Made by a program: the position numbers and the translations under genes. A stretch of DNA of 64,000 bases. It comes from Phaeovulum vinaykumarii (GTDB lineage Bacteria; Pseudomonadota; Alphaproteobacteria; Rhodobacterales; Rhodobacteraceae). Shown piece by piece: positions 18,330 to 25,969 of this stretch. The DNA lies in NCBI RefSeq assembly GCF_900156695.1, contig NZ_FTOM01000002.1, positions 496,001 to 560,000 on the forward strand. Direction: 5' to 3'. The notes beneath the pieces were generated by a model that saw only the letters and a list, made by a program, of their open reading frames with translations, was not told the DNA's origin and made no database searches. The stretch's first letter is position 1, and the number at the start of each line of letters is the position of its first letter.

Positions 18330-19016
18330 GTGTTTCCCTCGCCCAATTTCACCGGGCGGCGGGGGGGGCTTGGCCCGCGTCTGATCGTTCTGCATTACAC
18401 CGCGATGGCCGATGCGGCCGCAGCGCGCGCGCGGCTGTGCGACCCCGCGGCCGAGGTCTCGGCGCATTGGCTGATCGGCGCCGATGGCACGGCCGAACAA
18501 CTGGTGGCCGAGGACATGCGCGCCTGGCATGCGGGGGCGGGGGCCTGGCGCGGCTGTGCGGATGTCAATTCGGCCTCGATCGGGATCGAGCTCGACAACC
18601 CCGGCGACCGCCCCTTTGCCGAGGCGCAGATGCGCGCGCTCGAGACGCTTCTGGCGGCGGTGATGGCGCGCTGGGGGATCGGCCCCGAGGGCGTGATCGG
18701 GCATTCCGACATGGCGCCGGGGCGCAAGACCGACCCCGGCCCGCGCTTCGACTGGCGCCGGCTGGCGGTGCAGGGGCTGGCGCTGTGGCCGCGGCCGGGC
18801 GCGGCCGCGATGACCGATCCGCCGCCGCTTGCGGGCAGTCTGGATGCGATCGGCTATCCGCAGGTGGCGCCCGATCTGCGGCTGGCGGCCTTTCGCGCGC
18901 GCTTTCATCCCGGCGCCCAAGGGCCCGAGACCGCGCAGGACCGCGCCCTGGCCGCCGATCTGGCCGCGCAGATGGCGCGCGCAGCCCCCATTGACCCGCG
19001 CCCCGCCGACGCGTAA
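18330..19016 (+). CDS. N-acetylmuramoyl-L-alanine amidase, AmpD/AmiD type
   Basis: The product cleaves the bond between N-acetylmuramic acid and the peptide stem in peptidoglycan fragments. It is an amidase_2 domain with all zinc ligands visible: LIVLHYTAMADA, the second histidine in VIGHSDMAPG, and the aspartate of GRKTDPGP; NSASIGIELDNPG is also typical. A C-terminal segment of about 50 residues (after ALWPRPG) resembles the peptidoglycan-binding helices of AmiD. The start is a GTG at 18330, five bases after the upstream stop. No signal peptide is seen, so a cytoplasmic recycling role like AmpD is likely. Confidence 0.85.
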   Translation: MFPSPNFTGRRGGLGPRLIVLHYTAMADAAAARARLCDPAAEVSAHWLIGADGTAEQLVAEDMRAWHAGAGAWRGCADVNSASIGIELDNPGDRPFAEAQMRALETLLAAVMARWGIGPEGVIGHSDMAPGRKTDPGPRFDWRRLAVQGLALWPRPGAAAMTDPPPLAGSLDAIGYPQVAPDLRLAAFRARFHPGAQGPETAQDRALAADLAAQMARAAPIDPRPADA

Positions 19017-19025
19017 GGGACGCGC

Positions 19026-19424
19026 GCGCAGACGGCTGGATGGCCGCGTGGGGGCCTGCCCCCCGCGAGGAAAGTCCGGACTCCATGAAGCAACGGTGCC
19101 GGGTAACGCCCGGCGGGGGCGACCCCAGGGAAAGCGCCACAGAAAACAGACCGCCCTGCATGCAGGGTAAGGGTGAAACGGTGGGGTAAGAGCCCACCGC
19201 GGGCCTGGCAACAGGACCGGCACGGCAAGCCCCACCGGGAGCAATGCCGAATAGGGACCTCGCGCGGGGCAGGTCGGGCAACCGGGACCGCCGCAGGGAT
19301 GCTTCGACCCGAGAGGTCCGGGTTGGCAGCTTGATCCCGCAGGTAACTGCGGGGCCAGAGGAATGGTCATCCAGGGGGGCCTCGGTCCCCCGGACAGAAT
19401 CCGGCTTACAGGCCGTCTGCGCAG
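19026..19424 (+). ncRNA. rnpB: RNase P RNA, bacterial type A
   Basis: This is the catalytic RNA of RNase P, which matures tRNA 5' ends. The conserved core is clear: GAGGAAAGTCCGGACTCC near the 5' end (19070-19087), ACAGAAAACAGACCGCC in the middle, GGTAAGGGTGAAAC-type P10/11 sequence, and AGAGGAATGGTCAT with the terminal GACAGAATCCGGCTTACAGG. Helix P1 closes between GCAGACGGC at 19028-19036 and GCCGTCTGC at 19412-19420, which sets the ends to within a few bases. It lies immediately downstream of the amidase gene. Confidence 0.97.
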
Positions 19425-19435
19425 ATCTCCCCCTG

Positions 19436-19480
19436 TCTGGCTCTCGTGTGTTTGGCTCGCGTGTGTCTGGCTCTCGGGCC
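19436..19480. repeat. 15-bp tandem repeat downstream of rnpB
   Basis: Three 15-base units in a row read TCTGGCTCTCGTGTG, TTTGGCTCGCGTGTG and TCTGGCTCTCGGGCC. The core TYTGGCTCKCGTGTG resembles the last units of the repeat at 6438-6540. No gene spans it. It lies between the RNase P RNA and a TerB-like gene. Confidence 0.75.
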
Positions 19481-19556
19481 GGCCGTCTCGGCTGTTGCAT
19501 GGATGTGCGGGGCGGGGTCTATACTTGCCCCCAAGCTGTATGGGGAGGTGAATCGC

Positions 19557-20267
19557 ATGTCTTTCATGAAAACGCTGGCCACCGTCGCCGTGGGGTTCGC
19601 CGCGGCCAAGGGCGCGCAGAAGTTCAAGGAAATGGGCGGGATCGAGGGCATGAAGACCGCCCTGGCCGGCATGGGCGAAAAGGGGGGCCTGGCCGATCAG
19701 ATGGGCGCCATGGCCGAGAAGATGGGGGTGCCGGGCGGGGCCGATGCGATGCGCAACCTCATGGCGGGCTTCGGGCAGCAGGCCGCCGGCGCGACCGAGG
19801 GCGCGCAGTCGCAGATGGAAGGGCTGATGGCGAAGATGACCGGCGCCACCGCCGCCGGTGCCGGCGGGGTCGCGGCGCTTCTGGCCGCGATGTCGGAAGG
19901 CACGCCCGTCGCCCAGACCGGCGAGGAAACCGCCAAGCTGATGATCCGCGCCATGATCCAGGCCGCGCGTGCCGATGGCGTGATCGACGCGCAGGAACGC
20001 GCCACGCTGATCGAGCGGCTGAAGGATGCCGAGCCCGAGGAGATGGCCTTTGTCGAGGCGCAGCTGGTCGCCCCGGTCGATCCGGCCGCGCTGGCTGCCG
20101 ACACGCCGCCCGCCGCGGCCGCCCAGGTCTATGCCTCGGCGCTGATGGCGGTGCGCGTGGACAGCGACGCCGAGCGCGCCTTCCTGCACGCGCTGGCCAC
20201 GGGGCTGAACCTCGATGCGACCACGCTGGCGATGCTGCACGCCACCCATGGCGTGCCCACGGCCTGA
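19557..20267 (+). CDS. DUF533/TerB-like domain protein
   Basis: A 236-residue protein. The first 100 residues are Gly-, Met- and Ala-rich without clear domain (MSFMKTLATVAVGFAAAKGA). The C-terminal half resembles the all-helical TerB/DUF533 fold: LMIRAMIQAARADGVIDAQE with the acidic metal-type residues of ADGVIDAQER, then VYASALMAVRVDSDAERAFL. E. coli YebE is a related DUF533 membrane protein. The function is unknown. GGGGAGGTG precedes the ATG as a strong ribosome-binding site. Confidence 0.78.
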   Translation: MSFMKTLATVAVGFAAAKGAQKFKEMGGIEGMKTALAGMGEKGGLADQMGAMAEKMGVPGGADAMRNLMAGFGQQAAGATEGAQSQMEGLMAKMTGATAAGAGGVAALLAAMSEGTPVAQTGEETAKLMIRAMIQAARADGVIDAQERATLIERLKDAEPEEMAFVEAQLVAPVDPAALAADTPPAAAAQVYASALMAVRVDSDAERAFLHALATGLNLDATTLAMLHATHGVPTA

Positions 20268-20324
20268 TCCGGGCGGATCCGGGCGACAGGCGCGGTTTTT
20301 CCGGCGCGCGCGTGGCTTTGGCTG

Positions 20325-20352
20325 TTGACTCTGCCCCGCGCGCGTCTAAAAG
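20325..20352 (+). promoter_or_regulatory. Candidate sigma-70 promoter of rpmG
   Basis: TTGACT (20325-20330), a 16-base spacer and TAAAAG (20347-20352) lie 56 bases upstream of the rpmG start. Agreement is good at -35 and moderate at -10. Confidence 0.55.
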
Positions 20353-20407
20353 GCAGGCTTCAAGGATTTCCGTGGGCGAGCGTTCGCCCGCCTGAGGGAG
20401 AACGACG

Positions 20408-20575
20408 ATGGCGAAGCCGACGACGATCAAGATCCGCCTGAACTCGACGGCGGGAACCGGCCACTTCTATGTGACCAAGAAAAACGCGCGCACGATGACC
20501 GAAAAGATGACCGTCAACAAGTACGATCCGGTCGCGCGCAAGCACGTCGAATACAAGGAAGGCAAGATCAAGTAA
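20408..20575 (+). CDS. rpmG: 50S ribosomal protein L33
   Basis: A 55-residue ribosomal protein, too short for many gene finders. The translation [20 protein letters not shown] followed by [14 protein letters not shown] and [17 protein letters not shown] is the cysteine-free type of L33 used by alphaproteobacteria. GGGAGAACG upstream of the ATG is a plausible ribosome-binding site. It stands alone between the TerB-like gene and the DUF6455 pair. Confidence 0.97.
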   Translation: MAKPTTIKIRLNSTAGTGHFYVTKKNARTMTEKMTVNKYDPVARKHVEYKEGKIK

Positions 20576-20706
20576 GATCTGGCCTTTGGCCCCCTTGCGG
20601 GGCTGACTTGCGAACAGGGGCTGCGGCGCAGGCTGCGGCCCCTTTCCCATTTCTGTCTCTCCTTTCTGCCCCCCGCCCGCCGCGACAGATGCGCGCGCAG
20701 GATGCC

Positions 20707-20720
20707 TTGATCTGAATCAT
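20707..20720. promoter_or_regulatory. FNR/FnrL-type box upstream of the DUF6455 genes
   Basis: TTGATCTGAATCAT matches the FNR consensus TTGAT-N4-ATCAA at 9 of 10 specified positions. It is centred 68 bases upstream of the first DUF6455 start codon, a suitable place for oxygen-regulated activation. No strong -10 element is obvious downstream. Confidence 0.55.
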
Positions 20721-20781
20721 GGCGTCGCAGGCGGTTGAGCAGGATTGTTGCGCGGCTTCTGCAAGCCTCGGGAGAACTGAG

Positions 20782-21078
20782 ATGCAAGGACCGAAGACCC
20801 TCAATTGCCACGCTGCCCTCGTCAACCGGATGGGGCGGACGCTGGGGATCGACATGTCGGACCAGATCCGCAGCGGGCGGCTGACGCCGGATCAATGGTG
20901 CGGGGTGGTGCTGCGCTGCACCGAATGCTCCGATCCCAAGGATTGCGCGTCCTGGCTGGCGCAGAACGAGGGTCAGGAACTGGCCGCTCCGCCCGAATAT
21001 TGCACCAACCGCAACCTGATGATGCGACTGCACGACGAGGTCGTCGAGGCCCGCGCCCTCAAGGATGACGCAGCATGA
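20782..21078 (+). CDS. DUF6455 family protein, first of a tandem pair
   Basis: A 98-residue protein resembling the DUF6455 family found in Rhodobacterales; no function is known. It carries four cysteines in an ordered pattern: a CX2CX5C group (CTECSDPKDC) and a fourth cysteine 18 residues later (EYC). Such spacing could hold zinc or an iron-sulfur cluster, an inference from the pattern only. An N-terminal segment (ALVNRMGRTLGIDMSDQIRS) is shared with the next gene. GGGAGAAC precedes the ATG. The gene lies behind an FNR-type box and overlaps the next by four bases. Confidence 0.72.
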   Translation: MQGPKTLNCHAALVNRMGRTLGIDMSDQIRSGRLTPDQWCGVVLRCTECSDPKDCASWLAQNEGQELAAPPEYCTNRNLMMRLHDEVVEARALKDDAA

Positions 21079-21335
21079 TCATGGGCTTCAGTCAGGATGC
21101 CGATCTGCCATATTGGATCGCCCGCGGCATGGCGCGCCGGATGGGCGTCAACCTGACCGAGGCGCTGCGCGACGGCGTGATCAGCCGCGATGACCTGGCC
21201 GCCATGGTCGGGCATTGCCGGGAATGTCCGCGCATGCGCCAATGCATCGGTTTCCTGTCCGAGACGCAGGGCGAGGTCCAGCCCGCGGGCTGCCGCAACG
21301 CCCCGCTGCTGCGCGCGCTCTACGCGGTTCACTGA
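21075..21335 (+). CDS. DUF6455 family protein, second of a tandem pair
   Basis: An 86-residue paralogue of the preceding gene. It shares the N-terminal helix pattern (WIARGMARRMGVNLTEALRD) and the CX2CX5C group (CRECPRMRQC), with a fourth cysteine 15 residues later (AGC). It is translationally coupled to the first copy (ATGA). The dipeptidase gene begins 36 bases after its stop. The function is unknown; the cysteine set suggests a small metal- or cluster-binding protein. Confidence 0.72.
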   Translation: MIMGFSQDADLPYWIARGMARRMGVNLTEALRDGVISRDDLAAMVGHCRECPRMRQCIGFLSETQGEVQPAGCRNAPLLRALYAVH

Positions 21336-21371
21336 CGCCACCAAACGTGGCGTCGCGCGGGAAAGGCCGCC

Positions 21372-22439
21372 ATGCAGCCGGTCTTTGATGGACATAACGA
21401 CCTTCTGCTGCATCTGTGGCAGGCCAATCAGGCCGCGGGCGAGGGCTTCTTTGCGGGTCGCCCGGCCGGGCAGATCGACCTGGACCGCGCGCGTCAGGGC
21501 GGCTTTGCCGGGGGGCTGTTTGCCTGTTTCGTGCCGAACCCGCCCGGCACCCACCCCGACCCGCAGGCGATCCACCGCGCCTTTGACCCGATCGACCCGG
21601 ACATGGCCGCGCAGGCCGTGCGCGCGCAACTGGGCATTGCGCGGGCCATGGCCGCGGCCCGGCCGCAGGATTTCGCGCTGTGTCAGGATGTGGCCGCGGT
21701 AACGGCGGCACAGGCGCGCGGCGCGGTGGCGGCGGTCCTGCATGTCGAGGGCGCCGAAGGGATCGGCCCCGATCTGGCCGAGCTGCACCATTGGCACGCG
21801 CTGGGGCTGCGCAGCCTGGGGCCCACCTGGTCGCGGCCCAACATCTTCGGCCATGGGGTGCCGTTTGCCTTTCCATCCTCTCCCGATCTGGGGCCGGGGC
21901 TGACCGATGCCGGGCGGCGGCTGGTGCGGGCCTGCGATGCGCTGGGGATCGCGCTTGATGTCAGCCACCTCAACGAGGCGGGGTTCTGGGATCTGATGGC
22001 GGCCAGCACGCGCCCCGTGATGGCGTCGCATGCCGCATCGCATGCCATGGTGCCGGCCTCGCGCAACCTGACCGACCGGCAGCTGGCCGCGCTGGCCGAA
22101 CGCGGCGGCATCGTCGGGCTGAACTTCAGCGTCAACACGCTGCGTGCCGACGGGCTGCGCAACCCGGCGCTGGAGGTCGAGGTTCTGGCCCGCCATCTCG
22201 AGCACCTGCTGGGGGTCATGGGCGAGGGCGGCGTGGGCTTCGGGTCGGATTTCGACGGGACGGTGACGCCGTGGTTCCTGCGCTCGGTGGCGGATCTGCC
22301 GCAGCTTCTCGGGGCGCTGGCGCGGCTGGGCTTTGGGCGGGCGCTGATCGCCCGCATCGCCTGGCAGAACTGGCTGGCCTATCTGGGCCGTGTCCTGCCC
22401 GCGCCCGCGCTCCAGACGCGCGTTGAGAGCGGCGCCTAA
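21372..22439 (+). CDS. Membrane-dipeptidase family (M19) peptidase
   Basis: A 355-residue zinc peptidase of the renal dipeptidase family, cleaving dipeptides, sometimes including D-amino acid forms. Zinc ligands are visible: FDGHNDLLLHL at the N-terminus (HxD), the bridging glutamate in AVLHVEGAEGIG, and two later histidines in DVSHLNEAGFWDL and MASHAASHAMV. VGFGSDFDG matches the conserved C-terminal substrate-binding segment. No signal peptide is seen, so it is probably cytoplasmic. It ends tail to tail with puhE, the stop codons overlapping, and marks the border of the photosynthesis cluster. Confidence 0.9.
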   Translation: MQPVFDGHNDLLLHLWQANQAAGEGFFAGRPAGQIDLDRARQGGFAGGLFACFVPNPPGTHPDPQAIHRAFDPIDPDMAAQAVRAQLGIARAMAAARPQDFALCQDVAAVTAAQARGAVAAVLHVEGAEGIGPDLAELHHWHALGLRSLGPTWSRPNIFGHGVPFAFPSSPDLGPGLTDAGRRLVRACDALGIALDVSHLNEAGFWDLMAASTRPVMASHAASHAMVPASRNLTDRQLAALAERGGIVGLNFSVNTLRADGLRNPALEVEVLARHLEHLLGVMGEGGVGFGSDFDGTVTPWFLRSVADLPQLLGALARLGFGRALIARIAWQNWLAYLGRVLPAPALQTRVESGA

Positions 22440-23245
22440 CGGGCCGAGCGGCGCGACTTGCCGTCCACCCCCGAGACCTTGAGGTCGGGCATCATCCAGC
22501 GCCACAGCTTCTGGTCGGGCAGCGGCAGCACCATGAACCAATGTTCCAGCAGCGCCAGCAGCGTCAGCGCCGCCAGCAGCGCAAAGCCCACCTCGCGGCC
22601 GGGGGTGTCGGCGCTGACCACGCGTTCAAGCCAGCACGACCCGGCAAAGGTCAGCGCCGTGATCGAGATGGGAAAGAGCGCATTCATCGAGGCATGCCGG
22701 AAATGGCTGGGCAGGTGTTCCAGCGGGCGGGGGATGAATTCGGTGTTGATCTTGGGCACGCCGAAAAACAGGTTCAGCTTGGCCGAGATGCGCGCGAAGA
22801 ACAGAACGGCATAGGTCCAGAAGCCGAAGATGTTCTCGTCGCCGCGGGTGGTCAGGAACAGCGCGCCAAGCCCGATCAGAAGCGCGATCTCGTGCCAGGC
22901 GATGGTGCCCACGGCACGCACGAAACGTTGCGCCATGGGCGTCCAGGCGGGGCAGGGGGCACGGTTGGGCCCGGTGATGACGCCCGACAGGAACGCCAGC
23001 TCGATCCAGGCCCAGATCGCCAGCGCCGACAGGAAGGCCCCATAGGCGCCGGTCACGCTCATGTCGTCGGCGGTGATGTGGATACCGATGATCCCGGTGA
23101 ACAGGAGCGGCAGCGCATAGAGCACCGAAAACAGATGGTGATGCGCCCCCGAATTATCCGCATGCCGCACCCGCCACAGCAGGATGCCGGTGGAAAACCA
23201 CCAGAAGAACAGGGCAATCAGTGCGGCAACCCAGGGGTTATGCAT
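22436..23245 (-). CDS. puhE: Photosynthetic complex assembly protein PuhE
   Basis: PuhE is a polytopic membrane protein that in R. capsulatus modulates reaction-centre and bacteriochlorophyll levels. The 269-residue product has about seven hydrophobic segments, beginning WVAALIALFFWWFSTGILLW, and the family motifs ARISAKLNLFFGVPKINTEF and LEHWFMVLPLPDQKLWRWM near the C-terminus. It is the last gene of the leftward superoperon, 81 bases after acsF. Its stop codon overlaps that of the convergent dipeptidase. Confidence 0.92.
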   Translation of the reverse strand: MHNPWVAALIALFFWWFSTGILLWRVRHADNSGAHHHLFSVLYALPLLFTGIIGIHITADDMSVTGAYGAFLSALAIWAWIELAFLSGVITGPNRAPCPAWTPMAQRFVRAVGTIAWHEIALLIGLGALFLTTRGDENIFGFWTYAVLFFARISAKLNLFFGVPKINTEFIPRPLEHLPSHFRHASMNALFPISITALTFAGSCWLERVVSADTPGREVGFALLAALTLLALLEHWFMVLPLPDQKLWRWMMPDLKVSGVDGKSRRSAR

Positions 23246-23326
23246 TACCGGGCCTCGGGACGTGGACGCGGGGCGCGTGACCGCCCGCGCGCGAATGTTC
23301 TGGGGCCCGGCCCGCCGATGTCGCCA

Positions 23327-24442
23327 TCAGTAGCAAGGTTCAAGCCGCACCTTCTGGGGAAGCGTATTGCGCTTCACGGGGATCGTGTAAAGCGAAACGA
23401 ACGCCAAAGCGGCCGCGCCGCCCGCAAGACCGCGTGAGATCATCCCGCCCAGGCCCGTCTTCTGCCGCGCGGCATCCATCGCCACGAAGGCGCGGTTCAT
23501 CGCATCGAGGCCCCGGCGCCAGCGCGGGTGGTCGATGTCCAGCTCGATCGGGAAGACCTGCCGCGCGATATGGGAGGTCTTGCGGAACACCTCCATGTCA
23601 TAGGCGTCGATCTCGACCCCCAGCGCCTCGTGGAAGGCCGGGCGGGCATGGTCGCGCACCCACATCGTGGAATAGACTGCCGTCAGGAAGAAGCGGATCC
23701 ACAGCACATTCAGCCCCGAGACCAGCTTGGGATCGGCCCGCATGATCAGCGCGAAGGCTTCGCCGTGGCGGAACTCGTCGTTGCACCATTCGCGGAACCA
23801 CTTGAAGATCGGGTGGAAGCGGTGCTCGGGATGCGCCTCGAGATGGCGGAAGATGGTGATATAGCGCGCGTAGCCGATCTTTTCCGACAGGTAGGTGGCG
23901 TAATAGATGAACTTGGGCCGGAAGTAGGTGTAATGCTTGGTCTTCGTCAGAAAGCCCAGGTTCACCCCCACGCCGGCCTCGCGCAGCGCATCGTTGATGA
24001 AGCCGGCATGGCGGGCCTCGTCACGGCTCATGTAGGAAAAGAGCGCGCAGATCTCGGGGTTGGTGCCGCGGCGCTTCATCTCCTTGTAAAGCACGCAGCC
24101 CGAGAATTCCGCGGTGCAGGACGACACCAGGAAGTCGATGAATTCCGCCCGCAGCACCGGGTCCATGCCGGCCCAGTCGATGTGCTCCCATTCCTCGGTC
24201 TTGCGGAAATGGCCGCGGTTGGGGTCGGCTTTCATCTCGGCCAGCAGCGCGTCCCATTCGTCGCGCACGCGGTCCACGTCCACGCGGTCCAGCACCTCGA
24301 AATCGGTGGTGTAGAAGCGCGGATTGAGGATGTGGCTTTCCGTCGCCATCGCCGTGGTGTCGGGCACGTCGGACGGAGCGGAAGCAGGGGGGGGGGGAAG
24401 GGGCGTCTCGGGGCCTTCGGCGGCACGCGCGTCGAAGGTCAT
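23327..24442 (-). CDS. acsF: Aerobic Mg-protoporphyrin IX monomethyl ester (oxidative) cyclase AcsF
   Basis: AcsF is the diiron enzyme that uses oxygen to form the fifth ring of bacteriochlorophyll. The 371-residue protein has the carboxylate/histidine iron ligands typical of the family: EEWEHIDWAG, SRDEARHAGFIND and CNDEFRHGEAFAL, and DELDIDHPRWRRGL-like sequence near the C-terminus. The N-terminal 30 residues are Pro-Ala-rich; codons 16-19 are encoded by a run of 11 C residues (24387-24397 on the plus strand). Conserved sequence starts after Met32, so a downstream ATG at 24349 is an alternative start. The oxygen-independent enzyme BchE is also encoded here (40403-42127). Confidence 0.95.
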   Translation of the reverse strand: MTFDARAAEGPETPLPPPPASAPSDVPDTTAMATESHILNPRFYTTDFEVLDRVDVDRVRDEWDALLAEMKADPNRGHFRKTEEWEHIDWAGMDPVLRAEFIDFLVSSCTAEFSGCVLYKEMKRRGTNPEICALFSYMSRDEARHAGFINDALREAGVGVNLGFLTKTKHYTYFRPKFIYYATYLSEKIGYARYITIFRHLEAHPEHRFHPIFKWFREWCNDEFRHGEAFALIMRADPKLVSGLNVLWIRFFLTAVYSTMWVRDHARPAFHEALGVEIDAYDMEVFRKTSHIARQVFPIELDIDHPRWRRGLDAMNRAFVAMDAARQKTGLGGMISRGLAGGAAALAFVSLYTIPVKRNTLPQKVRLEPCY

Positions 24443-24735
24443 GGCCGGACCGCGTCGGAGAAGGAAAATTCACACAATTCCATCGCGCCCAGATCGCCGG
24501 TGGCGCGCGTCCAGGCCCGTTTCAGCGCCGAGGCCCGGCGGATGGTGGCCTGCCGGCTTTCGGTGACCACCTTGCCGAAGGGCGCCGAGACCGGGGCGCC
24601 GGCGACGATCACCTCGTCGCCCGGATGGATGATGGCGCCATTGTCGAAGCGCAGATGCGCATGCAGGCTCTCGAAGCGGTGCGAGACCTCTATGGTGCAG
24701 GGCACCGTCTCGCTTGAGCTGGTGAATAGACCCAT
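24439..24735 (-). CDS. Conserved small protein between puhC and acsF
   Basis: A 98-residue protein from the ATG at 24735, where GGGAG precedes the start at good spacing. It is predicted to be soluble and beta-rich in its middle (CTIEVSHRFESLHAHLRFD, DEVIVAGAPVSAPFGKVV), with a basic helix after it (ATIRRASALKRAWTRATG). I recognise no domain. Genes at this position between puhC and acsF are usual in Rhodobacter-type clusters, so a role in pigment synthesis or complex assembly is likely from context. It overlaps acsF by four bases, implying coupled translation. Confidence 0.75.
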   Translation of the reverse strand: MGLFTSSSETVPCTIEVSHRFESLHAHLRFDNGAIIHPGDEVIVAGAPVSAPFGKVVTESRQATIRRASALKRAWTRATGDLGAMELCEFSFSDAVRP

Positions 24736-24757
24736 CCCGTATCTCCCTGGTAGGATG

Positions 24758-25219
24758 TCATTCCGGCAGCAACCTCTCGAACGTGTTCTTGTTCTCCCCA
24801 AAGGACGTCAGTTCCACGCTCCAGCCGGTTTCGGGGTCGCGCACCACAAGCCGGCCATTCCCGTAACGCTCCAGACGGATCGGCAGATCCATCGGCAGAC
24901 GCGCGACATGGCGAACCTGTGAAAGCCCCGAATAGATCACGGCGATGAAACCGCCGTTCTCCATTTCCGCGATGAGGTCTCCCTTCTCATCGCGGAGCGT
25001 GACAGCCCTGCCGTCGGGGCTGTCCACGCTGAGCATCCGTGACGCCACCACATTCGAGGGCGCAGGCTGCGCCATCGGCTCGCGGTCGGTCACCACGGCA
25101 TAGCTGGTGATGGCCAGGGCCGAAAGGACCAGCGCGCCCATCGCATAAAGCAGCTTGGGCGGGATCAGGTCGACTTCCTTGCCGTGGCGGAACTTGGGGT
25201 TATTGCTTTGATCGGACAT
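24758..25219 (-). CDS. puhC: Photosynthetic complex assembly protein PuhC
   Basis: PuhC helps organise the reaction centre-LH1 core complex. The 153-residue product has a cytoplasmic N-terminus (KFRHGKEVDLIPPKLLYAMG), one membrane helix (ALVLSALAITSYAVV, about residues 26-42) and a periplasmic beta-rich domain (VTLRDEKGDLIAEMENGGFI, GLSQVRHVARLPMDLPIRLE). The start at 25219 is chosen because upstream in-frame sequence overlaps puhB's end and is not family-like. It lies between puhB and the small conserved gene. Confidence 0.92.
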   Translation of the reverse strand: MSDQSNNPKFRHGKEVDLIPPKLLYAMGALVLSALAITSYAVVTDREPMAQPAPSNVVASRMLSVDSPDGRAVTLRDEKGDLIAEMENGGFIAVIYSGLSQVRHVARLPMDLPIRLERYGNGRLVVRDPETGWSVELTSFGENKNTFERLLPE

Positions 25220-25289
25220 AATGCCCCCCGGAGGTCTGTCGGTCAGATAGGTGAGACGGCCGCCCCGGCAAGAGGCGGGCACGCGTCTG

Positions 25290-25949
25290 TTACTGCGCCG
25301 GAACGGAGGTTCCGGACGCATCGGCGTCGTCGCGCCGGGTCACCTCGGGGCGGCTGAGGCGGCTCTCGGCGGCCTGGGCCAGGATCTGGGAAATCTTCTG
25401 CGCCTCCGGGATGCAGCGCAGCGCGGGCTGCGGATGCTTCATGAACCAGGGGCGGCAATGCGGCCACAGGACCAGATAGGCCAGCCGCGTGTTGCCCTTG
25501 AGCTCGAGCGCGATCGTGCCGACGCCGGACTTGCGCAGCCCCAGCGTGGCATTCTCGATCTGCTTGAAGGGCAGGTTCAGCGTCACCGGAAGGGCGGCGC
25601 CGATGCGCATCACCACGCGGGCGGTGGTGATGGTGTAGACCGTGGTGCGGGCCTGGGCATAGGCAATGCCCAGGATCACCGCGGCCCCGATCAGACCGAG
25701 CCCCGCATAGAGGACACCGGTCGCCACGACCGCCCCGACCTGCTGTCCGGGTTCGGCCGCGGTCCATGCCACCGACATGCGCCAGATGACGACGAAGGCG
25801 AAATAGACCGCGAACCACCCCAGAGCATAGGCCTCACGCGCGAGCGCCCAGAGTTGCGGGCGCCCCTGCCACAGCAGGGTTTCACCTTTGGGCGGCTGTT
25901 CGGGGAGCCCCGGAACCGGCTCGAAGGCGAAATCGTCGTGATCGGACAT
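25290..25949 (-). CDS. puhB: Photosynthetic complex assembly protein PuhB
   Basis: PuhB is a membrane protein that supports early reaction-centre assembly. The 219-residue product starts with the soluble segment PVPGLPEQPPKGETLLWQG, has three hydrophobic stretches (WFAVYFAFVVIW; VGAVVATGVLYAGLG; LIGAAVILGIAYAQ) and a PH-domain-like part (YTITTARVVMRIGAALPVTL, IALELKGNTRLAYLVLWPHC). It follows puhA by 20 bases on the same transcript. Confidence 0.93.
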   Translation of the reverse strand: MSDHDDFAFEPVPGLPEQPPKGETLLWQGRPQLWALAREAYALGWFAVYFAFVVIWRMSVAWTAAEPGQQVGAVVATGVLYAGLGLIGAAVILGIAYAQARTTVYTITTARVVMRIGAALPVTLNLPFKQIENATLGLRKSGVGTIALELKGNTRLAYLVLWPHCRPWFMKHPQPALRCIPEAQKISQILAQAAESRLSRPEVTRRDDADASGTSVPAQ

Positions 25950-25969
25950 CGTGCTTGCCTCTTGTTGCG

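Noticed and set aside
19490-19530. TTGCAT...TATACT as a promoter for the TerB-like gene.
   Set aside because: The -10 is good but the spacing of 19 bases and the poor -35 make the pair doubtful.
20611-20650. Possible terminator after rpmG (GGGGC...GCCCC followed by TTT).
   Set aside because: Only five base pairs form cleanly and the interior does not pair well, so I did not list it.
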